This document shows positions 28,087-37,377 of a stretch of 64,000 nucleotides of DNA, one piece after another. The position numbers were made by a program, and so were the translations under genes. The notes below the pieces were generated by a model. That model worked only from the letters and a program-made list of their open reading frames with translations. It had not been told where the DNA came from and ran no database searches. Source of the stretch: Litorimonas sp965205225 (GTDB lineage Bacteria; Pseudomonadota; Alphaproteobacteria; Caulobacterales; Maricaulaceae); NCBI GenBank assembly GCA_965205225.1, contig CBDBFZ010000003.1, forward strand, positions 248,001 through 312,000. The letters are read 5' to 3'. Every line of letters begins with the position of its first letter. The stretch's first letter is position 1.

Positions 28087-28992
28087 ATGAAATCTTCAGG
28101 ATACATGGATCGCCGACATTTTCTGTCAGCGACGAGTGCAGTGTTGCTCGCGACTGCGTGTCAATCCGCGCCGGTCCCGATCACGGCAAAGCGACGGATA
28201 TCGAAGGTCGGGCTACAGACCTACACGTTGCGCGATGCGATGGCCGATGACTTTGGTGGGGCGTTTCAGATGATCAAGGATGTCGGTTATGATTTTGTCG
28301 AGCTAAATGACCGCAACTTTGCGGATCGCTCTCCAGTAGAACTGCGCAGAATTCTTGATGATGTCGGACTTCCGGCCCCGGCGACTCATGTGGATTATGA
28401 CAGTTTGGCTAACGATCCGGCGAAACTCGCGGACACGGTGTCCATTCTCGGCTGCAAGTTCGCAATCCTACCTTATCTGAGTGATGATCAGCGCAGTCTG
28501 GACGATTATAAACGGCATGCCGATATGCTGAACCGCTCAGCGGATTCTATGAAGCCGGCGGATGTGGCAGTGGCGTATCATAATCATCAGTTCGAATTTC
28601 TGGATCTGGGTGACGGCCAGACCGGAATGGACATTCTATTGTCGGAAACAGACGCAGACCTCGTTGCGTTTGAACTCGACATGTTCTGGGCCGCTCTGGC
28701 GCAGATCGACATTCCGACCTTGCTCACATCCAATGCTGGCCGGTTCCGGCTTTGCCATATTAAGGACATGTCTGGTGATCCGGCGGCCCTTATGGCCAGC
28801 GGTGATTATGGCAAGATCGTTAACGAACTCATGGTCAATGTCGGAGAAGGCTCGCTGCCGTTTGAATCCTATTTCGCTCTGAATGATGTGTCTGGCATGG
28901 AGTATTTCATTGCCGAACATGATAGTCCATCAAAGCCGTATTGGGATGCTATTCAGACAAGCTACGACGCAATTCATGCGATGCGCTTTTGA
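28087..28992 (+). CDS. exported TIM-barrel isomerase/hydrolase-like protein
   Basis: A xylose-isomerase-like TIM barrel of about 302 residues with an export signal (MDRRHFLSATSAVLLATAC), combining a twin-arginine pattern with a lipobox. The GTG at 28054 is a less likely start, and ATG 28105 is a further alternative. Metal and active-site positions are seen in YDFVELND, AYHNHQFEF, FELDMFW, LCHIKD and YFIAEHD. As an exported relative of the cytoplasmic gene at 23267 it may process 3-keto-glycosides made by the GMC enzyme in the periplasm (inference). It closes the operon. Confidence 0.83.
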   Translation: MKSSGYMDRRHFLSATSAVLLATACQSAPVPITAKRRISKVGLQTYTLRDAMADDFGGAFQMIKDVGYDFVELNDRNFADRSPVELRRILDDVGLPAPATHVDYDSLANDPAKLADTVSILGCKFAILPYLSDDQRSLDDYKRHADMLNRSADSMKPADVAVAYHNHQFEFLDLGDGQTGMDILLSETDADLVAFELDMFWAALAQIDIPTLLTSNAGRFRLCHIKDMSGDPAALMASGDYGKIVNELMVNVGEGSLPFESYFALNDVSGMEYFIAEHDSPSKPYWDAIQTSYDAIHAMRF

Positions 28993-29024
28993 CTGGTTAC
29001 TCCGTCGGAAGGCCCAGTGAGTGG

Positions 29025-30071
29025 TAGACGGATTTCCGAACCTTTGCGCGTGGGCCGCTTCATCAAACGGCATAATCTGAGTGAGGAAGACGACTGTCAG
29101 ATCGTTTTCAGAGTCGACCTAGAAGAGGATACTTGCCGCGCCGTCCCAGAAGAACTCTCCAGTCACGCCGAACGGCTCAGTCGCGTCTTCGGGCGGACCA
29201 GTGCGGATAGCAACCCCGAGACCAAGTCCCATCATCGTTCCCTTTGACGGCAAAAAATCCCTATCGGTCAGAGTATCCGGCAGATGGTTGCAAGACATTA
29301 AGGCCAGCGTTTCGGGTTTGATGATCTGTAAGTTGTTCAGAGAGCCTTCATTCTGAAGCATCCGGGCAAAAGCGCATGTAATCGTCAGCGGAGCCGATAA
29401 GACCATGACCTCCGTTGATTTGCACCGGCTTGGCAAGCCAAAGTCCATAGATGTTTTGATCGGGTTGGCGGGTAGTCCGCTCGTATCATTTTTTAGGTAG
29501 CCTGCCGCCACACGGGCCTTCTCGTCCATTGGGACGAAATAACTGGTGTCGGATGCGGCTGGTGTTCTTTCCCAGCCATAGCCAAAACAGGCTGTGTGGC
29601 GGAAGATGTCGATCACTTTGATTGGATTGCGCGCAGCCTCCAAGATGGGCGCGCCGTCTGCATCCAGCCCAATCACGACCCTCATCTTAGAATATTCAGG
29701 CAGATATTGTGACGATGGGGCGTCTAGTTCAAACAGACCGTCATCATAGAGCGACATGAGCGTGACCGCCGTGACTGGCTTGGTCATGGAATATAAAGTT
29801 ACCAATGTTTCGCAGTTCCATGGGAGATTGGCCTCACGGTCCGCGTCGCCTGCCGCATTGAAGTAAATTTCATCCCCGGTTTTGTAGATCAGCAGCGATG
29901 TACCGGCTGTGACTCACTGTCGACAAGATCGGATAGAACGTGATCAAGGACGCCACTGTCGATCTCAGGTGAAAGAGCATTGTCTGTCTGGGAGGTCTGA
30001 TAGACGCTGCAGAGCGCAAAGAGACTGAGGCCTAGACAGATAAGACTTTGCGAAACATTGACTGTCCTCAC
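29025..30071 (-). pseudogene. serine hydrolase (class C beta-lactamase family) pseudogene
   Basis: Reading from 30071, a signal-like MRTVNVSQSLICLGLSLFA start is followed by a frame change near 29900 into AGTSLLIYKTGDEIYFNAAG and the active-site motif YSMTKP (SxxK). A second stretch near 29385-29440 is shifted and shifted back: the other frame reads GGHGLIGSADDYMRF where the open frame reads nonsense. At 29119-29121 a TAG replaces an expected Trp, after which VDSENDLTVVFLTQ continues in frame. At least three frameshifts plus a nonsense codon make this a true pseudogene. The IS copy B sits 14 bases upstream of its start and has removed its promoter. Confidence 0.85.
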
Positions 30072-30084
30072 GATATGGGCAGTT

Positions 30085-30951
30085 CTAGGCTGTAGTGAAG
30101 AGTTAACTTTTATTTTCTATAATGTTCCTTCATTTTGTCAGGAGCGCACATATGTCTGGTTATCAGGAACTTACGGATGAACAATGGAGCCGTTTAAAGC
30201 CTTATTTGCCTTATGGGAGCACAGGGAAACCGGGTCGCAACGCCAATAACAGGCTTTTCATTGATGCTTTGTTGTGGATGGCCCGTTCGGGCGGGCGCTG
30301 GCGCGATTTACCCGAACGGTTCGGGCGTTTTGACAGTGTCAAACGGCGTTATTATCTCTGGGTTGAGGCCGGGGTTTTAGAAGATGTCTTTAAGGCCTTG
30401 CGCACTCACGCTGATCAAGAGTGGCTGATGATGGATGCCACAATTGTGCGGGTGCATGCCCAAGCGGCCGGGGTGCGGCATAAAAAAGGGGGCCTGATGC
30501 CCATGCATTGGGGCGTTCTAGGGGGGACGTTCCAAGGGCGGCCTGACGACAAAAATACATGGGCTGACAGATGGATTGGGTTTAGCTCTGCGCCTGATAG
30601 CAACGGGCGGGCATTGTAGCGAAATGACGCAAGCCGCCGCCTTATTGGCAGGGTTTAAGGCGGATCATGTCTTGGCGGATAAGGGCTATGATGGCCGGTG
30701 CGTTATAGACGCGGTGAATGAGAGCGGGGTTATGCCCGTTATTCCGTCCCGAAAAAATGCGCGCAAGCCAAGGCAAACTGATATGGCTTTGTATAAGGAA
30801 CGTAATATTGTCGAGCGTTTCTTTGGCTATCTCAAACAGTTCCGGCGTGTGGCTACGCGATATGACAAGCATATCCAAAACTATATGGGCTTCGTCTATA
30901 TCGCAGCTATCAAAATCTGGCTCAAATGATTAATTCTTCACTACGACCTAG
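30085..30951 (+). mobile_element. IS5-family (IS427-like) element, copy B
   Basis: The element is nearly identical to copy A, in the same orientation, bounded by CTAG. The body 30089-30947 is 859 bases. The run of G in the transposase overlap is six rather than seven, which accounts for the one-base difference from copy A. Homologous recombination with copy A would delete the whole 22-30-kb glycoside operon. Confidence 0.92.
30152..30929 (+). CDS. IS427-type transposase, copy B, frames offset differently from copy A
   Basis: The first frame starts at ATG 30152 and runs to 30619 (DDE aspartate in MMDATIV). The second half (30576-30929) carries LADKGYDG and RNIVERFFGYLK. Because one G is missing from the slippery run, the second half is now one base forward instead of one back, so the usual minus-one shift would not join them. 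Probably inactive, unless plus-one shifting or transcript slippage occurs. Confidence 0.75.
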
Positions 30952-31043
30952 AATCCTCTAACACAGTTCAGCGGCCGCAGACATTTCAGTGCGAGCAAAC
31001 ATGGATGTCTTAAGGTACGCTTGAACCTCATGATCCAGATCCA

Positions 31044-32087
31044 TCAGGCCTGATTGTTCAGTACTACAAGGGAGCGTTGATCGCTGTGCCCCATCGCCAG
31101 CATATAGGGGTCATCCGCCTGTCGTTCGATGAAGTGGGTCTTCGTCGATAGGGCTTGCCAGTCAATCATCAGAATGGATTGTGCTGTTGCTCCGCCCAGC
31201 GCGTTGCCCGGTCCCAGAACGATCAGGCAGTCAGGCGCGAATTCGCGTAATCCCGTTTGTACGGACCGGGTGAAGTCATAAGTTTCCGTCACCTGGCTCC
31301 CAAGCGTGTAATCCCAGAGCGCAACTCTGTCGCAAGCCTTTGGCATCCAGATTTTCCCGCGCCCGTCGATCATGGGAATTGTGGGTTGCTGAAAGATAGT
31401 TTCAGGTAACGCCTTGCGCCCGGCAGCTGAGTTCGCCGCCATCAGGGATGAGTGGAAAGCACCATGGTTCGGCAGCCGCATGGGGAATCGATTCTGAAGT
31501 CGCTCCAATTTGCTTTCAACGGCAGCAAGGGCCTTCTCCGTCCCTGCCAAAACTATCATCCCTCCGAACCAGATCGAAACGTGCAGATCATTGATCGTCT
31601 CGACGAGTGTCAAAAGCTCATGTTTGGCTTCGGGAATTTCCTGCCAGTTTTCATCAACAAAGGGATAGACGATCTGGCCACCGAGCGCTTGCTCATGCAT
31701 AATGGTACCCATCGTATTGACGACGCGAAAGCCATCCTCAGGTGACACAGCTCCGCCGCAGGCGAGCGCTGTGTACCACCCCATAGAATTGCCGGTGACT
31801 GCAACGATATCGAATTTGTCGCGATCGATGCTCAGAAAGTCAGCCAGTGAACAAATGTAGATCAGGCCAGAGGCATTATCACCGCGCGTAAACATGGACT
31901 GTGAGAAGCTATCGCGGCCATCAAGCTCGAGAATTCTTGGCATATTGAGCGCGGATCTCTGTTTGTCAAAGTTAGAGATAAACTCAAGCTTGTCGCTATG
32001 ATGGGTTCGAAGATAGCCAAGTTCGCTGGCATTATAGACTCCGCGGCCGGGACAAATGACCAGCGCTGTTTTCTTTCGCTGAGTCAT
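31044..32087 (-). CDS. malonyl-CoA:ACP transacylase-like acyltransferase
   Basis: A 347-residue alpha/beta acyltransferase with the nucleophile elbow GNSMGW near residue 100 and a histidine in PNHGAFHSSLM, the equivalent of the catalytic His. It differs from FabD: it is longer, lacks the GQGSQ start (it has CPGRGVYN), and is co-transcribed with a dehydrogenase E1 rather than fatty-acid genes. It overlaps the E1 gene by four bases (ATGA). The acyl group and the acceptor are unknown; no acyl carrier protein gene is nearby. Confidence 0.75.
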   Translation of the reverse strand: MTQRKKTALVICPGRGVYNASELGYLRTHHSDKLEFISNFDKQRSALNMPRILELDGRDSFSQSMFTRGDNASGLIYICSLADFLSIDRDKFDIVAVTGNSMGWYTALACGGAVSPEDGFRVVNTMGTIMHEQALGGQIVYPFVDENWQEIPEAKHELLTLVETINDLHVSIWFGGMIVLAGTEKALAAVESKLERLQNRFPMRLPNHGAFHSSLMAANSAAGRKALPETIFQQPTIPMIDGRGKIWMPKACDRVALWDYTLGSQVTETYDFTRSVQTGLREFAPDCLIVLGPGNALGGATAQSILMIDWQALSTKTHFIERQADDPYMLAMGHSDQRSLVVLNNQA

Positions 32088-34318
32088 GGTCGTGCCTCCA
32101 GAGCGGTTTCACTCGCGAAGGTGACGGCTTTCTCAACAATTGCATCCCGATCTGGCATGGTCACGCCGAAGGCCGGTCCGGTCGCGATGAAGCAATCCGT
32201 GGCAACCAGACGGGATGCGGGCTTTTCGCTGCGCTCAGCAAACAGGGTCATCAACGCTTCGCTATGTGATCCTTGCTCGCGGCATTCATCGACGATCAGG
32301 ACACGATTAGCATCTCCGACAGCCTCCATAATCGCGTCTTTCGGCAGCGGACTGAGCCATCGCATATCAATAACGCGGCACTCAATATCGTGACTCTCTT
32401 TGAGGATGCGTTGGACCTGCAAGGATAGATAGGCCCCATTCCCATAGGTGATGATGGCGAGGTCAAGACCATCGCCGTGACATCCCACCTCACTGAGCCG
32501 GATCGCGTCAAGAGAGTCCGGTTCTGGATAATCGAACGTCCAATCTCCATCGCCTGTCTCATGCAGATCCCGGATCATGTAGAGGGCGATAGGCTCAAGG
32601 AAGACAACAAGCCTTTGTTCTTCACGAGCCAGCCTGACGCATTCTCTAAGCATCAAAGCAGCGTCTCGCCCATTGGAGGGGCACGCCACGATCAGACCCG
32701 GAATATCGCGCAGGGCAGTGACGCTGTTCTCATTGTGGAAATGACCCCCAAAGCCGCGTTGATAGCCAAGACCAGCAATCCGAACGATCATCGGATTGGT
32801 AAATTGCCCGTTTGAGAAGAAGGGCAGAGTCGCCGCTTCGCCGCGCAATTGATCGATTGCATTGTGTAGATAGGCGAGAAACTGAATCTCTGGGATAGGT
32901 ATGAAGCCATTATGTGCCATGCCGATGCCAAGTCCGAGAATGGCTTGTTCATCAAGCAGCGTATCGATGACCCGGTGCGCGCCAAAGCGTTTCTGAAGGC
33001 GCTGCGTGACGCCGTAAACACCGTTCTTTCGTCCAATATCTTCACCCGCCAGAATTATCTCACCATGCGCTAGCATCAGATCAGTTAGGGCAAGGTTGAT
33101 GAGCTTCGCCATATGCTGAGGTTGTTTCGTGGCACGCAGATCGCTCTCGCCCAAGCAAGTCGCTCTCGTTTCAGCACTCGGTGCAGTTGTATCGGTAGAG
33201 GTCCGACTTGGCGGGATCAGGCTTTCCATTACCTCGTCGGCTGTCTTTAATCTTGGACGCTGAATTGCAGCTTCGGCGACGCGCTCTACACGGGCGTTCA
33301 TATTCTCATATCGCGTGAGAATGTCATCGACTGTCAGGATGTTTTCGCGGACCAACCGGTTGGCGGTGTAGAGTAGAGGGTCTTGCGCCTCGGTCGCGTC
33401 GATTTCCTGTTTCGATAAATAGGTGCTCGGCGCGTCGGAGCTAGCGTGACCATAGAGCCGGACGCATTTAGAATGCAGGACGGTTGGTTTTCGGTAGCGC
33501 CGGACAAACTCAGCCGCCCGAGACGCCGTGTGATACGCTTCGAATATGTCGAGAGATGTGCACTGGAAATATTTCAAGGCCGGTCGCGACTGAACCGACT
33601 GTTCGATCCAATTCGTCGGCGTTTTCGTTGAAATCCCGATCCCATTATCTTCACAGACAAAGAGTAACGGCAAAGGTGAGTTCTGGAAAGCTGCCCAACT
33701 AGCGGTGTTTAAGGCGCCTTGGGCGGTGGAATGGTTGAGTGAGGCGTCGCCGAAGGTGCAGACGACAATGCCGTCTGAAGGCAGTTTCTGATGCTCCGGT
33801 TCAACCCGTCTGGCCAGAGGAATGCTGAACGCTGCGCCGAGAGCTTTGGGGAGATGTGAAGCGATGGTCGAAGTCTGCGGCGGGATTGCCAGCTGTTTTG
33901 ATCCCAGGACCTTGTGACGCCCGCCGGAAATCGGATCCTCCTTTGACGTCGAGAAGCTAAGCAGCATATCCCAGAGGGGCGTGGTTCCAGGGACTTGAAA
34001 CGATCGGCCAATCTGAAAGGCGGCGTCCCGGTAATGCAGGAAAGCCATGTCGTCAGGTCGCAGCGCCCATGCGATGCCCGCATTGCCCTCATGGCCTGAG
34101 GATGCGATCGTGTAGAATCCTTCGCCACGCGCCTGAAGCTTCAGCGACATACGGTCCAGATGACGCGACAGAAGCTGCACGTCGAAAAGGGTTACAAGCT
34201 CATCCGCCGTAAGACCGGAGTCCTTAAGGGTGAGTGAGCTGACGGGCGCCGGGAAATCAGCCGCTTTAGTCCGCTTCAGAAAGGCCCTGTGTACGGACTC
34301 GGCGTGATCCTTGCCCAT
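32084..34318 (-). CDS. fused alpha-beta 2-oxoacid dehydrogenase E1 component
   Basis: 744 residues. The first half is E1-alpha with YTIASSGHEGNAG, HYRDAAFQIG and the thiamine diphosphate motif GDASLNHSTAQGALN...CEDNGIGIS. The second half is E1-beta (LAGEDIGRKNGVYGVTQRL, EIQFLAYLHNAIDQL, DMRWLSPLP). The enzyme would decarboxylate a branched-chain or other 2-oxoacid and hand the acyl group to a lipoyl E2, but no E2 or E3 gene is in the window. Three bases separate it from gcdH upstream, and it overlaps the acyltransferase downstream, so the three form an operon. The substrate is open; a 2-oxoadipate/lysine route is suggested by gcdH. Confidence 0.85.
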   Translation of the reverse strand: MGKDHAESVHRAFLKRTKAADFPAPVSSLTLKDSGLTADELVTLFDVQLLSRHLDRMSLKLQARGEGFYTIASSGHEGNAGIAWALRPDDMAFLHYRDAAFQIGRSFQVPGTTPLWDMLLSFSTSKEDPISGGRHKVLGSKQLAIPPQTSTIASHLPKALGAAFSIPLARRVEPEHQKLPSDGIVVCTFGDASLNHSTAQGALNTASWAAFQNSPLPLLFVCEDNGIGISTKTPTNWIEQSVQSRPALKYFQCTSLDIFEAYHTASRAAEFVRRYRKPTVLHSKCVRLYGHASSDAPSTYLSKQEIDATEAQDPLLYTANRLVRENILTVDDILTRYENMNARVERVAEAAIQRPRLKTADEVMESLIPPSRTSTDTTAPSAETRATCLGESDLRATKQPQHMAKLINLALTDLMLAHGEIILAGEDIGRKNGVYGVTQRLQKRFGAHRVIDTLLDEQAILGLGIGMAHNGFIPIPEIQFLAYLHNAIDQLRGEAATLPFFSNGQFTNPMIVRIAGLGYQRGFGGHFHNENSVTALRDIPGLIVACPSNGRDAALMLRECVRLAREEQRLVVFLEPIALYMIRDLHETGDGDWTFDYPEPDSLDAIRLSEVGCHGDGLDLAIITYGNGAYLSLQVQRILKESHDIECRVIDMRWLSPLPKDAIMEAVGDANRVLIVDECREQGSHSEALMTLFAERSEKPASRLVATDCFIATGPAFGVTMPDRDAIVEKAVTFASETALEARP

Positions 34319-34320
34319 GT

Positions 34321-35553
34321 CTAGAAGAAGGCCTGATGGCCCGTCTGGGCACGACCGAGGATCAAGGCATGCACGTCATGTGTGCCTTCATAAGTATTCA
34401 CGGTTTCCAGATTGACCATATGGCGGATCACCTGAAATTCGCCTGAAATACCGTTTCCGCCATGCATATCCCTTGACTGGCGCGCAATATCGAGCGCCTT
34501 GCCGCAATTATTGCGTTTGATGAGTGAGATCATTTCAGGCGCGGCTTTTCCCCCATCCATGAGGCGGCCAGTTCTGAGTGCAGCCTGGAGGCCCAAGGCG
34601 ATTTCGGTCTGCATGTCGGCTAGTTTTTTCTGAAACAGCTGTGTGGCGGCAAGAGGGCGATTGAACTGGTGCCGGTCCAGACCATATTGCCGCGCGGCGT
34701 GCCAGCAAAATTCCGCAGAGCCCATGACACCCCAGCCAATGCCGTAACGCGCGCGGTTCAAACAGCCGAACGGCCCCTTGAGCCCTTCGATATGCGGAAT
34801 GAGCGCATCTTCAGGGACGACGACGTCTTCCATGACGATTTCTCCTGTCACGGAGGCTCTGAGACTGAGCTTGCCGTCAATTTTCGGTGCGCTTAGACCT
34901 TTCATTCCCTTTTCGAGAATGAAGCCTCTGATCTTGCCGCCATGGGCGTCAGATTTTGCCCAGACGACAAAGACATCCGCGATCGGCGCATTGGAAATCC
35001 ACACTTTAGTTCCGGATAGCCGATATCCGCCGTCCACGATCGTCGCGGTCGTTTTCATTCCGCCAGGATCGGATCCGGCATCCGGCTCAGTCAGACCGAA
35101 ACAGCCAATCAACTCCCCGCTTGCCAAACCCGGTAAGTATTTTCCCCTCTGCGCTTCGCTGCCATAGGCGTAAATAGGATAGATCACGAGCGAGGACTGA
35201 ACCGACATCATGGATCGGTAGCCAGAATCGACGCGCTCAATCTCGCGCGCAACCAAGCCGTAAGACACATAACTGGAACCCAGTCCGCCATAGGTTTCCG
35301 GCAAGGTCACACCCAGCAAACCCTGCTGGCCCATCATCCGGAAAATGGACGGATCGACCTCTTCATTGGCAAAGGCGTCGATGACCCGGGGGGCCAAATG
35401 CTCGGCTGCAAATGCGGCTGTGGCCTCTGCGATCAGAGTCTCGTCTTCACTTAATTGATCGGTCAACAGGAATGGATCCTGCCAAGCGAATTGATCAAGC
35501 GTGGGCGACTCTTTAGAAGTCAATTTTCTAACATCTTGCGGAAGTGTGGTCAT
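34321..35553 (-). CDS. gcdH: glutaryl-CoA dehydrogenase
   Basis: A 410-residue acyl-CoA dehydrogenase oxidising and decarboxylating glutaryl-CoA to crotonyl-CoA in lysine and tryptophan breakdown. Family-specific segments are VDSGYRSMMSVQSSLV with the substrate-binding arginine, GCFGLTEPDAGSDPGGMKT for the flavin, and NTYEGTHDVHALILGRAQTG near the C-terminus with the catalytic glutamate. The length is typical. It is the first gene of the operon with the fused E1 and the acyltransferase. The 390 bases upstream hold a large inverted repeat and IS debris. Confidence 0.92.
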   Translation of the reverse strand: MTTLPQDVRKLTSKESPTLDQFAWQDPFLLTDQLSEDETLIAEATAAFAAEHLAPRVIDAFANEEVDPSIFRMMGQQGLLGVTLPETYGGLGSSYVSYGLVAREIERVDSGYRSMMSVQSSLVIYPIYAYGSEAQRGKYLPGLASGELIGCFGLTEPDAGSDPGGMKTTATIVDGGYRLSGTKVWISNAPIADVFVVWAKSDAHGGKIRGFILEKGMKGLSAPKIDGKLSLRASVTGEIVMEDVVVPEDALIPHIEGLKGPFGCLNRARYGIGWGVMGSAEFCWHAARQYGLDRHQFNRPLAATQLFQKKLADMQTEIALGLQAALRTGRLMDGGKAAPEMISLIKRNNCGKALDIARQSRDMHGGNGISGEFQVIRHMVNLETVNTYEGTHDVHALILGRAQTGHQAFF

Positions 35554-35947
35554 CGAACTCAGTCCTGAATATTGGTCGATTGCTAACGGGATTGGTTGCA
35601 GATGGGCGACGTCATTGTGGCCTCATCATAAACGTAGATTACGGGTGTCCGTCTTCATATAAAATGAGACAGTTTTAAGCCTGAGCTAAGCGAGGGTTTG
35701 CGCACTGTCTCATTTTAGAGGATTTGCTCACCTCTTTGTTTGATATTAAGCGACAGCTTTGCGGTATTGCAAGCGTCGATATTCAATGGTCTTTGTCTTG
35801 ATTCTTTCTCTTCGGTATTGTTAGAGGACCCTAGCCAAGCTGCATCGTGCTGACAAATCTTCGATCAAGCAAACGCTAGTTCACACCATTCGCTCAAAGC
35901 TGAAGTGCGCATCGATTTGAATCGGGCGCGACTTTCGAGATGTCTGA
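35554..35947. other. IS debris upstream of gcdH, no gene
   Basis: There is no intact gene. A 13-base inverted repeat lies at 35661-35716. At 35740-35800 the minus strand reads RERIKTKTIEYRRLQYRKAV before a stop, which looks like a C-terminal tail of some mobile-element protein, but I could not assign the family. Confidence 0.5.
35661..35716. repeat. 13-bp perfect inverted repeat, 30-bp spacer
   Basis: AAAATGAGACAGT at 35661-35673 is the exact reverse complement of ACTGTCTCATTTT at 35704-35716. It could be the paired ends of a deleted mobile element or a hairpin; there is no T tract typical of a terminator after a compact loop. Confidence 0.8.
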
Positions 35948-36290
35948 CCTGCCACCTTAAAAGTGGTCAATTTTGAGAGTTAGAGTTTTGGCTATTTTGC
36001 GCCTGAAAGCGCATATCATGGCAAGAAAACGCTACACCCCTGAACAAGTATCGCGAAGCTGCGTGAAGCTGAAGTCCGGCTGGCTGCAGGCGAGAAGACG
36101 AAGGCGGTCTGCCGGTCTCTCGGCATCGCGGAACAGACTTATTATCGATGGCGACGTGAGTATGGCGGATGCTTGTCGATCAGGCTCAACGTCTGAAGGC
36201 GCTGGAGAAGGAGAACCTACGGTTCCGCAAAGCGGTATCTGACCTCACGCTCGATGCGATGATCTTAAAGGAAGCTGTCGAGGGAAAGTT
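35948..36290 (+). mobile_element. IS3-family remnant: left end plus orfA fragment
   Basis: The left end CCTGCCACCTTAAAAGTGG and orfA beginning MARKRYTPEQV match the more complete copy at 39472. OrfA is frameshifted straight after EQV by a missing base, as in the other copy. The element breaks off at 36291, where IS copy C begins, and orfB is missing on the far side of copy C. Confidence 0.8.
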
Positions 36291-37156
36291 CTAGGTCGTA
36301 GAGAAGCATTAATCATTTGAGCCAGATTTTGATAGCTGCGATATAGACGAAACCCATATAGTTTTGGATATGCTTGTCATATCGCGTAGCCACACGCCGG
36401 AACTGTTTGAGATAGCCAAAGAAACGCTCGACAATATTACGTTCCTATACAAAGCCATATCAGTTTGCCTTGGCTTGCGCGCATTTTTTCGGGACGGAAT
36501 AACGGGCATAGCCCCAGTCTCATTCACCGCGTCTATAACGCACCGGCCATCATAGCCCTTATCCGCCAAGACATGATCCGCCTTAAACCCTGCCAATAAG
36601 GCGGCGGCTTGCGTTATTTCGCTACAATGCCCGCCCGTTGCTATCAGGCGCAGAGGTAAACCCAATGCATCTGTCAGCCAATGTATTTTTGTCGTCAGGC
36701 CGCCCTTGGAACGCCCCCCCTGGAACGCCCCAATGCATGGGCATCAGGCCCCCTTTTTTATGCCGCGCCCCGGCCGCTTGGGCATGCGCCCGCACAATTG
36801 TGGCATCCATCATCAGCCACTCTTGATCAGCGTGAGTGCGCAAGGCCTTAAAGACATCTTCTAAAACCCCGGCCTCAACCCAGAGATAATAACGCCGTTT
36901 GACACTGTCAAAACGCCCGAACCGTTCGGGTAAATCGCGCCAACGCCCGCCCGAACGGGCCATCCACAACAAAGCATCAATGAAAAGCCTGTTATTGGCG
37001 TTGCGACCCGGTTTCCCTATGCTCCCATAAGGCAAATAAGGTTTTAAACGGCTCCATTGTTCATCCGTAAGTTCCTGATAACCAGACATATGTGCGCTCC
37101 TGACAAAATGAAGAAACATTATAGAAAATAAAAGTTAACTCTTCACTACAGCCTAG
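36291..37156 (-). mobile_element. IS5-family (IS427-like) element, copy C, inverted
   Basis: The same element as at 20752 and 30085 in the opposite orientation, with a body of 858 bases and CTAG at both ends. The left neighbour is an IS3 orfA fragment and the right neighbour is unrelated DNA, so the flanks do not join: DNA was lost or rearranged at this copy. Confidence 0.9.
36309..37089 (-). pseudogene. IS427-type transposase, copy C, doubly frameshifted
   Basis: The N-terminal frame starts at 37089 (MSGYQELTDEQW) and keeps MMDATIV. The second half has lost one more base at the TATAAGGAACG site (reads TATAGGAACG at about 36445), so after MALY the frame no longer encodes RNIVERFFGYL with the catalytic glutamate. 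This copy cannot make an active transposase. Confidence 0.85.
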
Positions 37157-37377
37157 GCTCAGACCCTAATTCTTTTCTCCATTGGTTCTTCTTGAGGGTG
37201 GTTTTTCAAAAAGCTGTGCGATTTTCGAGAACACGAAATTCTCCTCCTATTACTTCTATTATCCGAGCATAGTGCTCAACTTGACTGTGCGCCAGTATCG
37301 ATAGTCATACTGACCTTCGTCAGATGGATTTGTATGGAGTCGCTAGAGCAAATTACCAGAAATGGAGACCAATTGAA
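37157..37377. other. intergenic DNA between IS copy C and the GmrSD gene
   Basis: 221 AT-rich bases with no ORF, RNA or clear control site that I can support. Confidence 0.5.

Noticed and set aside
29017..29247. Plus-strand frame after the exported TIM-barrel gene as a small gene
   Set aside because: It is antisense to the recognisable end of the serine-hydrolase pseudogene and shows no domain or ribosome site.
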